Assembly (NCBI GenBank): GCA_041591915.1
Contig: JBFHRB010000060.1
Coordinates: 1-13,999, forward strand
DNA length: 13,999 nucleotides
From: JBFHRB01 sp041591915
GTDB taxonomy: Bacteria > Actinomycetota > Nitriliruptoria > Nitriliruptorales > Nitriliruptoraceae
Direction of reading: 5' to 3'
Under the pieces are notes generated by a model, which worked only from the letters and a program-made list of their open reading frames with translations, ran no database searches and had not been told where the DNA came from. Numbering within the stretch: position 1 is the stretch's first letter; every line of letters starts with the position of its first letter. The position numbers were made by a program, and so were the translations under genes. This document shows, one piece after another, positions 6,531-13,111 of the stretch.

Positions 6531-7748
6531 TCAGACCACGGGCTTGCGCCGCCGGTAGGCGGGCTCGTCGAACGCGCCCGTGAGCAGGACGTCGGACAGC
6601 GCCTGGACCGCATCCCACACGTCGACGAAGCGTGTCGTGAGCGGGGCGAGGCCGAAGCGCATCCCGTCCGGCGGACGGAAGTCGCCCACCACGCCGCGAT
6701 CGATCAGCGCCTGCACCACCGAGTAGGCGTCCGGGTGTCCGAGCAGGACATGGGCGCCACGCAGCCCCGCGGCGCGGGGCGACAGGACGACCGCCTCGGC
6801 AGCATGGATGTCGACGAGCTCGACGAAGAGGTCGGTGAGTGCCCGCGCCTTGGCCTCGACGTGGGCGACGTCCACGTCGTCGAAGACCGCCAACGCCTCG
6901 TCGACGGCGGCCAGCGCGAGGATCGGTGGCGTGCCGATCATGAACCGGTCGGCGCCCGGCGCCGGTCGGTACGACGGCGAGAAGCCGAACGGGTCCGCAT
7001 GCCCCCACCATCCGGGGATCGGCGGCACGACGTCGTCGGCGAGGTCGGCACGCATGTAGAGGTACGCGGGTGCCCCGGGGCCGCCGTTGAGGTACTTGTA
7101 GGTGCAGCCGATCGCGAGGTCGGCTCCCCACGCGTGCAGGTCCACCTCCACAGCGCCGGCGGAGTGCGCGAGGTCCCAGCAGACGAGCGCCCCGGCGGCG
7201 TGCGCTGCTGTCGTCACGGCCGGTGCGTCCCAGCGCTCGGCGGTGCGGTAGTCGACATGGGTCAGCAGCAGCAGGCCCACGTCCGGCCCCAGGCGCGACA
7301 GGACCTCGCCCTTCGGGACACGGACGAGCTGTTTGCCGTGCCTCGCGGCTGCCGCCTCGGCGACGTAGAGATCGGTGGGGAAGTTGCCGGCCTCGGTGAG
7401 CACGACGCCGCCGGCGACGTGCGGGAGGACGGCGTCGAGCGAGATCGAGAGGTTGACCGTCGTCGAGTCGCCGACCTTGACCTCGCCGGGGTCCGCGCCC
7501 AGCAGGCGCGCGAGTCGCTCGGCGACACGGTCGGTGAGGTCGATCCAGCCGGCTTCGTTCCACGACCCGATGAGGCCCTCGCCCCACTCCTCGTCGATCA
7601 CGCGCCGCAGCCTGGCGGCAACGCTGCGCGGCAGTGGGCCGAGCGAGTTCCCGTCGAGGTAGATCAGGCCGTCGGGGAGTTCGAAGTGGTCCCGGAGCCC
7701 CGCGAGGGGGTCCGTCTCGTCGAGTGCTGCAGCCCCGGCACGGTCCAT
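6531..7748 (-). CDS. kynU: Kynureninase
   Basis: This PLP enzyme cleaves L-kynurenine (or 3-hydroxykynurenine) to anthranilate (or 3-hydroxyanthranilate) and alanine. The product has 405 residues, typical for bacterial kynureninase. Signatures are YLDGNSLGPLP (30-40), SWNEAGWIDL (62-71), the PLP phosphate and ring region VGDSTTVN (92-99), WDLAHSAGAVEVDL (191-204), the Schiff-base lysine K218 in TYKYLNGGPGAP, GWWGH (246-250), and DFRPPDGMRFGLAPL (356-370). I chose the ATG at 7748-7746 because a TAGGGT box lies seven bases upstream on the same strand, which suggests a leaderless message. A start 51 bases further up (7799) is open but would read across that box. No other kynurenine pathway gene is in the window, so whether it serves tryptophan breakdown or NAD/anthranilate supply is unknown. 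Confidence 0.94.
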   Translation of the reverse strand: MDRAGAAALDETDPLAGLRDHFELPDGLIYLDGNSLGPLPRSVAARLRRVIDEEWGEGLIGSWNEAGWIDLTDRVAERLARLLGADPGEVKVGDSTTVNLSISLDAVLPHVAGGVVLTEAGNFPTDLYVAEAAAARHGKQLVRVPKGEVLSRLGPDVGLLLLTHVDYRTAERWDAPAVTTAAHAAGALVCWDLAHSAGAVEVDLHAWGADLAIGCTYKYLNGGPGAPAYLYMRADLADDVVPPIPGWWGHADPFGFSPSYRPAPGADRFMIGTPPILALAAVDEALAVFDDVDVAHVEAKARALTDLFVELVDIHAAEAVVLSPRAAGLRGAHVLLGHPDAYSVVQALIDRGVVGDFRPPDGMRFGLAPLTTRFVDVWDAVQALSDVLLTGAFDEPAYRRRKPVV

Positions 7749-7755
7749 GGGCCGG

Positions 7756-7761
7756 ACCCTA
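7756..7761 (-). promoter_or_regulatory. Leaderless promoter -10 box of kynU
   Basis: On the minus strand TAGGGT is followed by seven bases (CCGGCCC) and then the kynU ATG. That is the spacing expected when transcription begins at the start codon itself. No clear -35 box is seen. No Shine-Dalgarno is present, which agrees with a leaderless start. Confidence 0.55.
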
Positions 7762-7827
7762 CTCAGCGGGCCTGCCGCGGCCTCGTTCTGGCATCGCACA
7801 TGCCGAGCGCACGGCGACCGAGATTGC

Positions 7828-7833
7828 TACGGT
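7828..7833 (+). promoter_or_regulatory. Candidate -10 box of the 2-oxoacid dehydrogenase operon
   Basis: TACGGT fits TANNNT, preceded by TTGC with no spaced -35 box. A start near 7840 would leave about a 185-base untranslated leader before the E1 alpha GTG at 8025. The rest of the 7749-8024 interval holds the divergent kynU promoter on the left and the leader on the right. I see no operator repeat that would name a regulator. Confidence 0.4.
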
Positions 7834-7937
7834 CCGCCACGATGCGGCGGGGGAGTCCACCACCGCGTCATCCCGTCCAGAACACGCGGCGATCCCGCGG
7901 CTCGAGACGGTCCCGCATCGCGCAGCCGAACCCCGCT

Positions 7938-7955
7938 TGGCGTCCCCGTACGCCA
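7938..7955 (+). promoter_or_regulatory. Small hairpin in the leader of the 2-oxoacid dehydrogenase operon
   Basis: TGGCGT and ACGCCA pair perfectly over six bases around the loop CCCCGT, about 70 bases before the E1 alpha start. It may be structure in the leader RNA, but a 6-bp stem is common by chance in DNA this rich in G and C. Confidence 0.2.
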
Positions 7956-8008
7956 TCGGCGCAGTGCAGCATCGAGCGCGCCGCCAGCGATCCTGGCTGT
8001 GCCCCGAG

Positions 8009-8013
8009 AGGAG
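8009..8013 (+). promoter_or_regulatory. Ribosome binding site of E1 alpha
   Basis: AGGAG lies within GAGAGGAGAC, eleven bases before the GTG at 8025. It decides the start: the same frame is open far upstream, including an ATG at 7842 just after the candidate -10 box. Confidence 0.6.
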
Positions 8014-8024
8014 ACAGAAACGCC

Positions 8025-9128
8025 GTGGCTGTTGACCCGAACACGCTGCTGCCACCGGACGAGCCGGTTCACCTGCTCGACCCGGACGGCACCTACCACC
8101 CCTCGGACGAGTACCCGCTCGACCTGAAGGACGAGGACTACCGCGAGCTCTACCGCCTGATGGCGGTGACGCGGAAGGTCGACCGGGAGGCCATCAACCT
8201 CCAGCGGCAGGGCCAGCTCGGCGTGTACGCGTCGTGCCTCGGCCAGGAGGCCGCCCAGGTCGGCGGGGCCTTCGCGCTCGGGGCGAACGACTGGATCTTC
8301 CCGTCGTACCGCGAGCTCGGCGCCGCGATCGTCCGCAAGGTCGACCCGGCCAAGCTCCTGCACCTCTACCGCGGCACCTGGCTCAGCGACCACGACCCGT
8401 ACCAGCACAACTTCGGGCTGATGTCGATCCCGATCGGCACCCAGGCCCTGCACGCGACCGGGTTCGCGATGGGCGCGAAGTTCGACGACAACCCCATCAC
8501 CGTGATGGTGTACTTCGGCGACGGCGCGACCTCCGAGGGCGACCCGCACGAGGCCATGAACTTCGCCGGCGTCCACAAGGCGCCCTGCATCTTCTTCGTG
8601 CAGAACAACCAGTACGCGATCTCCGTGCCGCTCTCCTCGCAGACCGCCGCCCCGACCCTCGCCCACAAGGCCGTGGGCTACGGGTTCCCGGGCTACCGCG
8701 TCGACGGCAACGACGTCCTCGCCACCTACGCCGTGACGCGCAAGGCCGTCGAGCACGCCCGTGCGGGTGAGGGCCCGGCACTGATCGAGGCGATGACGTA
8801 CCGCATGGAGGCGCACACCACCTCCGACGACCCCACGCGCTACCGCACCTCCGAGGAGGAGGAGTACGCGCGCACGTTCGACCCCCTCGCGCGCATGGAG
8901 GCGTTCCTCAAGGCCCGCGACCTGTGGGACCAGACGCTGATGGACGCCATCGACGATCAGGTCAAGGCCGAGGCGCAGCGCATGCGCGACGAGATCTACG
9001 AGGCCCCGCACGGTGACCCGCTCGAGGTGTTCGAGCACGTCTACATCGACCCGCCGGCCCAGTACGAGGAGCAGAAGGCCCAGATGCGCGCCGAGCTCGA
9101 GTACCTGCTCGAAGGGGAGGGCCACTGA
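8025..9128 (+). CDS. bkdA: 2-oxoacid dehydrogenase E1 alpha subunit, probably branched-chain type
   Basis: The product has 367 residues. With E1 beta it forms the thiamine-diphosphate enzyme that decarboxylates a 2-oxoacid and loads the acyl group on the lipoyl arm of E2. The thiamine motif runs from GDG at 165-167 to NN at 194-195 (FGDGATSEGD ... FFVQNNQYAIS). NLQRQGQLGVYASCLGQEAAQVG (58-80) and the HTTSDDPTRYR loop (264-274) are the conserved active-site and loop regions. RQGQLGVY and DDPTRYR, with the pattern of the whole chain, look closer to mycobacterial BkdA (formerly PdhA) than to pyruvate-specific E1. Branched-chain substrates are therefore likely but not proven. The GTG start is set by AGGAG. 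The stop overlaps the next start by one base (TGATG), so the two E1 chains are co-translated. Confidence 0.92.
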   Translation: MAVDPNTLLPPDEPVHLLDPDGTYHPSDEYPLDLKDEDYRELYRLMAVTRKVDREAINLQRQGQLGVYASCLGQEAAQVGGAFALGANDWIFPSYRELGAAIVRKVDPAKLLHLYRGTWLSDHDPYQHNFGLMSIPIGTQALHATGFAMGAKFDDNPITVMVYFGDGATSEGDPHEAMNFAGVHKAPCIFFVQNNQYAISVPLSSQTAAPTLAHKAVGYGFPGYRVDGNDVLATYAVTRKAVEHARAGEGPALIEAMTYRMEAHTTSDDPTRYRTSEEEEYARTFDPLARMEAFLKARDLWDQTLMDAIDDQVKAEAQRMRDEIYEAPHGDPLEVFEHVYIDPPAQYEEQKAQMRAELEYLLEGEGH

Positions 9129-10099
9129 TGGCTGTCACGATGGCCCAGGCGATCAACAAGGCGCTCCACGACTCGATGGCCGAGGACGAGCGCGTCCTGA
9201 TCTTCGGCGAGGACGTCGGCAAGCTCGGCGGCGTGTTCCGCGTCACCGACCAGCTCCAGGCGACGTTCGGTGAGGACCGTGTGTACGACACGCCGCTCGC
9301 CGAGTCCGGCATCATCGGCACGGCGGTCGGACTCGCCATGTACGGCTACCGACCGGTCCCCGAGATCCAGTTCGACGGGTTCGCCTACCCGGCGTTCGAG
9401 CAGATCGTGAGCCACGTCGCGAAGATGCGGAACCGTTCGCGCGGCACCGTGAAGCTGCCGATCACGATCCGCATCCCGTTCGGCGGCGGCATCGGCGCGG
9501 TCGAGCACCACTCCGAGTCGCCCGAGTCGTACTGGGCCCACACGATGGGCCTGAAGGTCGTCGCGCCCGGCAACCCCGGGGACGCCTACTCGATGATGCG
9601 CGAGGCGATCCGCAGCGACGACCCGGTCATCGTCCTCGAGCCGAAGCGCCGCTACTGGATGAAGGAGGACGTCGAGCTCCCGGTCGAGCGTGCCTCGATG
9701 ATGAAGGCCACCGTGGCCCGTCCCGGCGACGACCTCACGGTCCTCGCCTACGGCCCGATGGTGAAGACCGCCCTGGATGCCGCCGAGGCGGCCGTCGACG
9801 AGGGTTGGAGCTTCGAGGTCGTCGACCTGCGTTCGCTGAACCCGCTCGACGAGGCAACGATCGTGGAGTCGGTGAAGAAGACGGGCCGGGCGATCGTCGT
9901 GCACGAGGCCTCGCGGATGCTCGGCATCGGCTCCGAGGTCGCCGCGGTCATCCAGGAGAAGGCCTTCTACCACCTGGAGGCGCCGGTCCTGCGGGCCACG
10001 GGCTACGACACGCCGTACCCGACCTCCAAGCTCGAGGAGTACTGGCTGCCCCACGTGGACCGCATCCTCGACCTGGCCGAGAAGAGCTTCGACTACTGA
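9128..10099 (+). CDS. bkdB: 2-oxoacid dehydrogenase E1 beta subunit, probably branched-chain type
   Basis: At 323 residues this is a normal E1 beta chain. It shows FGEDVGKLGGVFRVT (26-40), the catalytic glutamate region TPLAESGIIG with E59, PEIQFDGFAYPAFEQI (78-93), and GIGAVEHHSESPE (121-133) with the paired histidines at 127-128. The C-terminal domain (about 200-323) carries the usual VVDLRSLNPLD and VHEASR elements. It completes the alpha2-beta2 E1 with the preceding gene, which it overlaps by one base. The EHHSESPESYW stretch recalls mycobacterial BkdB, which supports a branched-chain complex. A 49-base gap containing a strong hairpin separates it from E2, unlike the tight junction upstream. 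Confidence 0.93.
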   Translation: MAVTMAQAINKALHDSMAEDERVLIFGEDVGKLGGVFRVTDQLQATFGEDRVYDTPLAESGIIGTAVGLAMYGYRPVPEIQFDGFAYPAFEQIVSHVAKMRNRSRGTVKLPITIRIPFGGGIGAVEHHSESPESYWAHTMGLKVVAPGNPGDAYSMMREAIRSDDPVIVLEPKRRYWMKEDVELPVERASMMKATVARPGDDLTVLAYGPMVKTALDAAEAAVDEGWSFEVVDLRSLNPLDEATIVESVKKTGRAIVVHEASRMLGIGSEVAAVIQEKAFYHLEAPVLRATGYDTPYPTSKLEEYWLPHVDRILDLAEKSFDY

Positions 10100-10103
10100 T
10101 CCG

Positions 10104-10129
10104 CGGGTCCGTGGCGTGCCATGGACCCG
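10104..10129 (+). promoter_or_regulatory. Strong intra-operon hairpin between E1 beta and E2
   Basis: Bases 10104-10114 pair with 10119-10129 over eleven positions, all Watson-Crick except one G-T (G-U in RNA) at 10111/10122, around a four-base loop CGTG. No T-run follows, so it does not look like an ordinary terminator. It ends seven bases before the E2 Shine-Dalgarno. Messenger stabilisation, a processing site, or tuning of E2 translation relative to E1 are the likely roles. Confidence 0.5.
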
Positions 10130-10136
10130 GTGACGC

Positions 10137-10142
10137 GAGGAG
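10137..10142 (+). promoter_or_regulatory. Ribosome binding site of E2
   Basis: GAGGAG lies six bases before the GTG at 10149. It is one of the best Shine-Dalgarno sequences in the window and fixes the E2 start at the first residue of the lipoyl domain. Confidence 0.7.
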
Positions 10143-10148
10143 CCCGTT

Positions 10149-11606
10149 GTGGCTGACATCCGTGACTTCAAGCTGCCCGACCTGGGCGAGGGCCTGACCG
10201 AGGGCACGATCGTCGAGTGGGAGGTCGCCGTCGGCGACGTCATCGAGCTCAACCAGACGGTCGCCCAGGTGGAGACGGCCAAGGCCGTCGTCGACGTGCC
10301 GTCGCCGTTCGCCGGCAAGGTCGTCGAGCTGATCGGCGAGGTCGGCGAGGAGCTCGAGGTCGGCTCGGTGTTCGTCCGCATCGACGTGAGCGCGGGGGCC
10401 GGCGACGCCGGCGCGGAGCAGCAGGCACTGCAGGTCGCCGAGTCCTCGTCGCCCGAGTCCGCCGGCGCCGCGGCGGCGAAGTCGGTGCTCGACGCCGACG
10501 AGGAGCCCCAGCCGCTCGTCGGATACGGCCAGAAGGGCGCGGCCGGCTCGAAGCGCCGCCGGGGCAAGGGCGACGCAGCGGCATCCGGTGGGTCGGCAGG
10601 GACCGCACCCGCTCCGGACAAGCCTGCCGGCAAGCCGCTCGCCAAGCCGCCCGTCCGCAAGCTGGCCAAGGACCTGGGCGTCTCGCTCGACAGCGTCTGG
10701 CCGGGGTCCGGACCGGACGGCATCATCACCCGCGCGGACGTCGAGGCTGCCGCCAACGGCGGGGCGCCGGCCGCGCCCGCCGCACCCGCGGCTCCGGCCG
10801 CACCCGCAGCGGCTCCTGCCGCCCCCGCCGCGGCACCCATGCCGGAGCTGGCCGCGGCCGGCGCCGGCGAGAAGGCCGTGCCCGGGTTCCGCGGCCGCAC
10901 GCCCGGTGAGGTCGAGAAGATCATCGGCATCCGCAAGCGCATCGTCGAGAAGATGGAGACCTCGCGCCGCGAGATCCCCGAGGCGACCTGCATGCGCGAC
11001 GCCGACCTGACCGAGCTCTGGGAGGTCCGCAAGCGCCTGACCGAGGCCGCCCAGGAGGACGGCTACGACGTCAAGATCACGCCGTTCGCGCTGATCCTGC
11101 GCGCCGTCGTCCTGGGGCTGCGCCGGTTCCCGACGCTCAACGCCTCGATCGACTCCGCCGCCGGCGAGATCCGACTGCACAGCCACATCAACCTCGGCTT
11201 CGCGGCGGACACCGACCGCGGGCTGGTCGTGCCCAACATCAAGGACGCCCACACCAAGTCGACGCTGCAGATCGCGATGGAGCTCAACGACCTCGCGACC
11301 AGGGCACGCAACGGCAAGATCGGGGCGGCCGACCTCACGGGCGGCACCTTCACGGTCAGCAACTACGGGGCGTTCGGCAACGACGACGGCAACCCGATCA
11401 TCAACCACCCCGAGGGCGCCATCCTCGGCGTGGGTGCCATCCGCGAGCGCCCATGGGTCGTCGACGGCGAGCTGGCCGTCCGCCGCGTGTGCCGGTTCTC
11501 GCTCGCCTTCGACCACCGCATCTCCGACGGCGGCGAGGCCGGTCGCTTCGTCACCTACGTCGGCGACCTCTGCGAGAACCCCTCGCGGATCCTGCTCCAC
11601 AGCTGA
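10149..11606 (+). CDS. bkdC: 2-oxoacid dehydrogenase E2 (dihydrolipoamide acyltransferase)
   Basis: The product has 485 residues and is the core of the complex, passing acyl groups from lipoyl-lysine to coenzyme A. It has a single N-terminal lipoyl domain (3-80) with the target K45 in VETAKAVVDVPSP. A linker with a basic patch (SKRRRGK, 134-140) follows. A peripheral-subunit binding domain (about 167-200, VRKLAKDLGV ... GIITRADVEA) docks E1 and E3. Next is an Ala/Pro swinging arm (202-232) made of AAP-type repeats, and then the acyltransferase domain (about 252-485). The active site is H456 to D460-G461 in FDHRISDGGEAGRF. A single lipoyl domain is usual for branched-chain E2, whereas some actinobacterial pyruvate E2 proteins have several. 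GTG start, with GAGGAG six bases upstream. Confidence 0.94.
   Translation: MADIRDFKLPDLGEGLTEGTIVEWEVAVGDVIELNQTVAQVETAKAVVDVPSPFAGKVVELIGEVGEELEVGSVFVRIDVSAGAGDAGAEQQALQVAESSSPESAGAAAAKSVLDADEEPQPLVGYGQKGAAGSKRRRGKGDAAASGGSAGTAPAPDKPAGKPLAKPPVRKLAKDLGVSLDSVWPGSGPDGIITRADVEAAANGGAPAAPAAPAAPAAPAAAPAAPAAAPMPELAAAGAGEKAVPGFRGRTPGEVEKIIGIRKRIVEKMETSRREIPEATCMRDADLTELWEVRKRLTEAAQEDGYDVKITPFALILRAVVLGLRRFPTLNASIDSAAGEIRLHSHINLGFAADTDRGLVVPNIKDAHTKSTLQIAMELNDLATRARNGKIGAADLTGGTFTVSNYGAFGNDDGNPIINHPEGAILGVGAIRERPWVVDGELAVRRVCRFSLAFDHRISDGGEAGRFVTYVGDLCENPSRILLHS
10752..10847 (+). repeat. Ala/Pro-rich linker repeat inside E2
   Basis: Codons for roughly AAP units are repeated in the hinge between the subunit-binding and catalytic domains (about residues 202-232). 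Such linkers are flexible arms in E2 proteins. The DNA is a degenerate GCCGCACCC-like tandem repeat, so copy number may vary between strains. Confidence 0.6.
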
Positions 11607-11608
11607 AC

Positions 11609-11613
11609 AAGGA
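11609..11613 (+). promoter_or_regulatory. Ribosome binding site of E3
   Basis: AAGGA lies three bases before the ATG at 11617 and nine before the ATG at 11623. The nine-base spacing is the normal one and favours the second ATG. Confidence 0.5.
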
Positions 11614-11622
11614 CTCATGAAG

Positions 11623-13017
11623 ATGCACGACGTCGTCGTCGTCGGTGGAGGGCCCGGGGGCTACGCGGTCGCGTTCCGAGCGCAGTCGCGAGGCCTCGAC
11701 GTCGCCCTCGTCGAAGAAGCCAAGGTCGGGGGCACGTGCCTGCACCGTGGGTGCATCCCGTCCAAGGCCATCCTCCACGTCGCCGAGGTGCTGGAGGAGG
11801 TCCACCGCGCGGGTGACCTCGGCCTCGACGTCGAGTTCAGGGGCCTCAAGGGCGACGCACTGTCGGCCTTCCGCAGTGGCGTGATCGACCAGCTCCACAA
11901 GGGCCTCGACTTCCTGGTCAAGAAGCGCACGACGTTCGTCGAGGGCCGCGGTCGCATCACCGGGCCCAACACCGTCGAGGTGACGAAGGCGGACGGGTCC
12001 ACCCAGACCGTCGAGGGTCGCAACGTCGTGCTCGCCACGGGCTCCACGCCGCGATCCATCCCCGGCATCGAGATCGACCGCGAGTACGTGCTGACGTCCG
12101 ACCAGGCGCTGTGGTTCGAGTCCGCCCCCGGCCGTGCCGTGATCATCGGCGCCGGTGCCATCGGCATGGAGTTCGCATCGATGTGGCGCCCGATGGGTTC
12201 CGAGGTCACCGTCGTCGAGGCGCTGGACCGGGCGCTGCCGCTGGAGGACGCCGACTCGTCGAAGGCCATCACCCGCGCCTTCAAGAAGAAGGGCATCGAG
12301 GTCCTGACCGGCGCGATGGTGAACGGCGTGAGCGTCGACCAGCAGGCCGAGGAGGCCACGGTCACGGTCGCGATCGGTGACGAGACCCGCGAGATCGTCG
12401 CGGACGTCGTGCTCGTCGCGGTCGGCCGCGGGCCCAACACCAAGGACACCGGTGCCGCCGAGCTCGGCATCCTCGACGAGCGCGGCTTCGTCGTGACCGA
12501 CGAGTTCGGGCGCACCGCCGTCGACGGCGTCTGGGCCGTGGGCGACGTCCGCCCGACGCTCGCCCTCGCCCACGCCGCATTCAGCGAGGGCTTCGTCGTC
12601 GCCGACCTCATCGCCGGCGAGCCGCACGTCCAGGCGGTCGACTACGCCCAGGTCCCGCGCGTCACCTACTGCCACCCCGAGGTCGCGTCGGTCGGCCTCA
12701 CCGAGGCCGAGGCGCGAGACCAGCACGGCGACGCGGTCGAGGCGACGACCTACAACCTCAACGCCAACGCCAAGGGCATCATCAGCGGCACGCCGGGCCA
12801 CGTGAAGGTCCTGCACGGTGGCCCCGACGGTGCCGTGCTCGGCGTCCACATCGTCGGCCCGCACGCCACGGACCTGATCGCCGAGGCGACCCTCGCGACG
12901 TCGTGGGAGGCGCTGCCGAAGGAGCTCGCCGCGATCACGCACGCCCACCCGAGCCTGTACGAGGCCCTCGGCGAGGCGTTCCTCGCGGCGGCCGGCACCC
13001 CGTTCCACGGGCACTGA
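11623..13017 (+). CDS. lpdA: Dihydrolipoyl dehydrogenase (E3)
   Basis: This flavoenzyme reoxidises the dihydrolipoyl arm of E2 and passes electrons to NAD+. From the ATG at 11623 it has 464 residues; the in-frame ATG at 11617 would add Met-Lys but stands only three bases from AAGGA. It has the FAD-binding GGGPGG (8-13), the redox disulfide C39/C44 in GGTCLHRGCIPSK, a second nucleotide-binding GAGAIG (176-181), WAVGDV for the second FAD contact, and the C-terminal dimer domain with H442-P and E447 (AHPSLYEALGE) as the acid-base pair of the partner subunit. It follows E2 by 16 bases. This makes a complete E1-E2-E3 operon rather than one relying on a shared E3. Confidence 0.95.
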   Translation: MHDVVVVGGGPGGYAVAFRAQSRGLDVALVEEAKVGGTCLHRGCIPSKAILHVAEVLEEVHRAGDLGLDVEFRGLKGDALSAFRSGVIDQLHKGLDFLVKKRTTFVEGRGRITGPNTVEVTKADGSTQTVEGRNVVLATGSTPRSIPGIEIDREYVLTSDQALWFESAPGRAVIIGAGAIGMEFASMWRPMGSEVTVVEALDRALPLEDADSSKAITRAFKKKGIEVLTGAMVNGVSVDQQAEEATVTVAIGDETREIVADVVLVAVGRGPNTKDTGAAELGILDERGFVVTDEFGRTAVDGVWAVGDVRPTLALAHAAFSEGFVVADLIAGEPHVQAVDYAQVPRVTYCHPEVASVGLTEAEARDQHGDAVEATTYNLNANAKGIISGTPGHVKVLHGGPDGAVLGVHIVGPHATDLIAEATLATSWEALPKELAAITHAHPSLYEALGEAFLAAAGTPFHGH

Positions 13018-13031
13018 GGGCCTGCGCGCGG

Positions 13032-13048
13032 TCCCGGGCCCACCGGGA
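13032..13048 (+). terminator. Possible terminator hairpin after E3
   Basis: TCCCGG and CCGGGA pair over six bases around the loop GCCCA, 15 bases past the E3 stop. There is no T-run, and several other GC-rich inverted repeats overlap here. Its place at the end of the operon is the main support. Confidence 0.35.
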
Positions 13049-13077
13049 ACCCGTCTGGGGTCGCGGCCGTTAGCGGG

Positions 13078-13083
13078 TAGCGT
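13078..13083 (+). promoter_or_regulatory. Candidate -10 box of the lipoprotein gene
   Basis: TAGCGT fits TANNNT. A start near 13090 would leave a leader of about 21 bases with a weak GGAA (13103-13106) five bases before the ATG at 13112. No -35 box is clear. Confidence 0.4.
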
Positions 13084-13111
13084 GGAGTCCGCCACCTCGA
13101 TCGGAACCGCC

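Noticed and set aside
4202..6613. Long minus-strand open frame opposite glbO and serA
   Set aside because: Same cause. serA and glbO on the plus strand carry full catalytic and haem-binding signatures, and the antisense product has none.
6735..8024. N-terminal extension of E1 alpha by upstream in-frame starts
   Set aside because: It would run through kynU on the other strand and through the divergent promoter region. AGGAG before the GTG at 8025 and normal family length support the short form.
10752..10847. Tandem repeat resembling a mobile or CRISPR-like array
   Set aside because: It is in frame within E2 and encodes the usual Ala/Pro hinge; the units are short and have no spacers.
9948..11618. 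Long minus-strand open frame opposite E2, and a similar one opposite E3 (11551-13212)
   Set aside because: They mirror well-supported E2 and E3 genes and have biased, motif-free composition.
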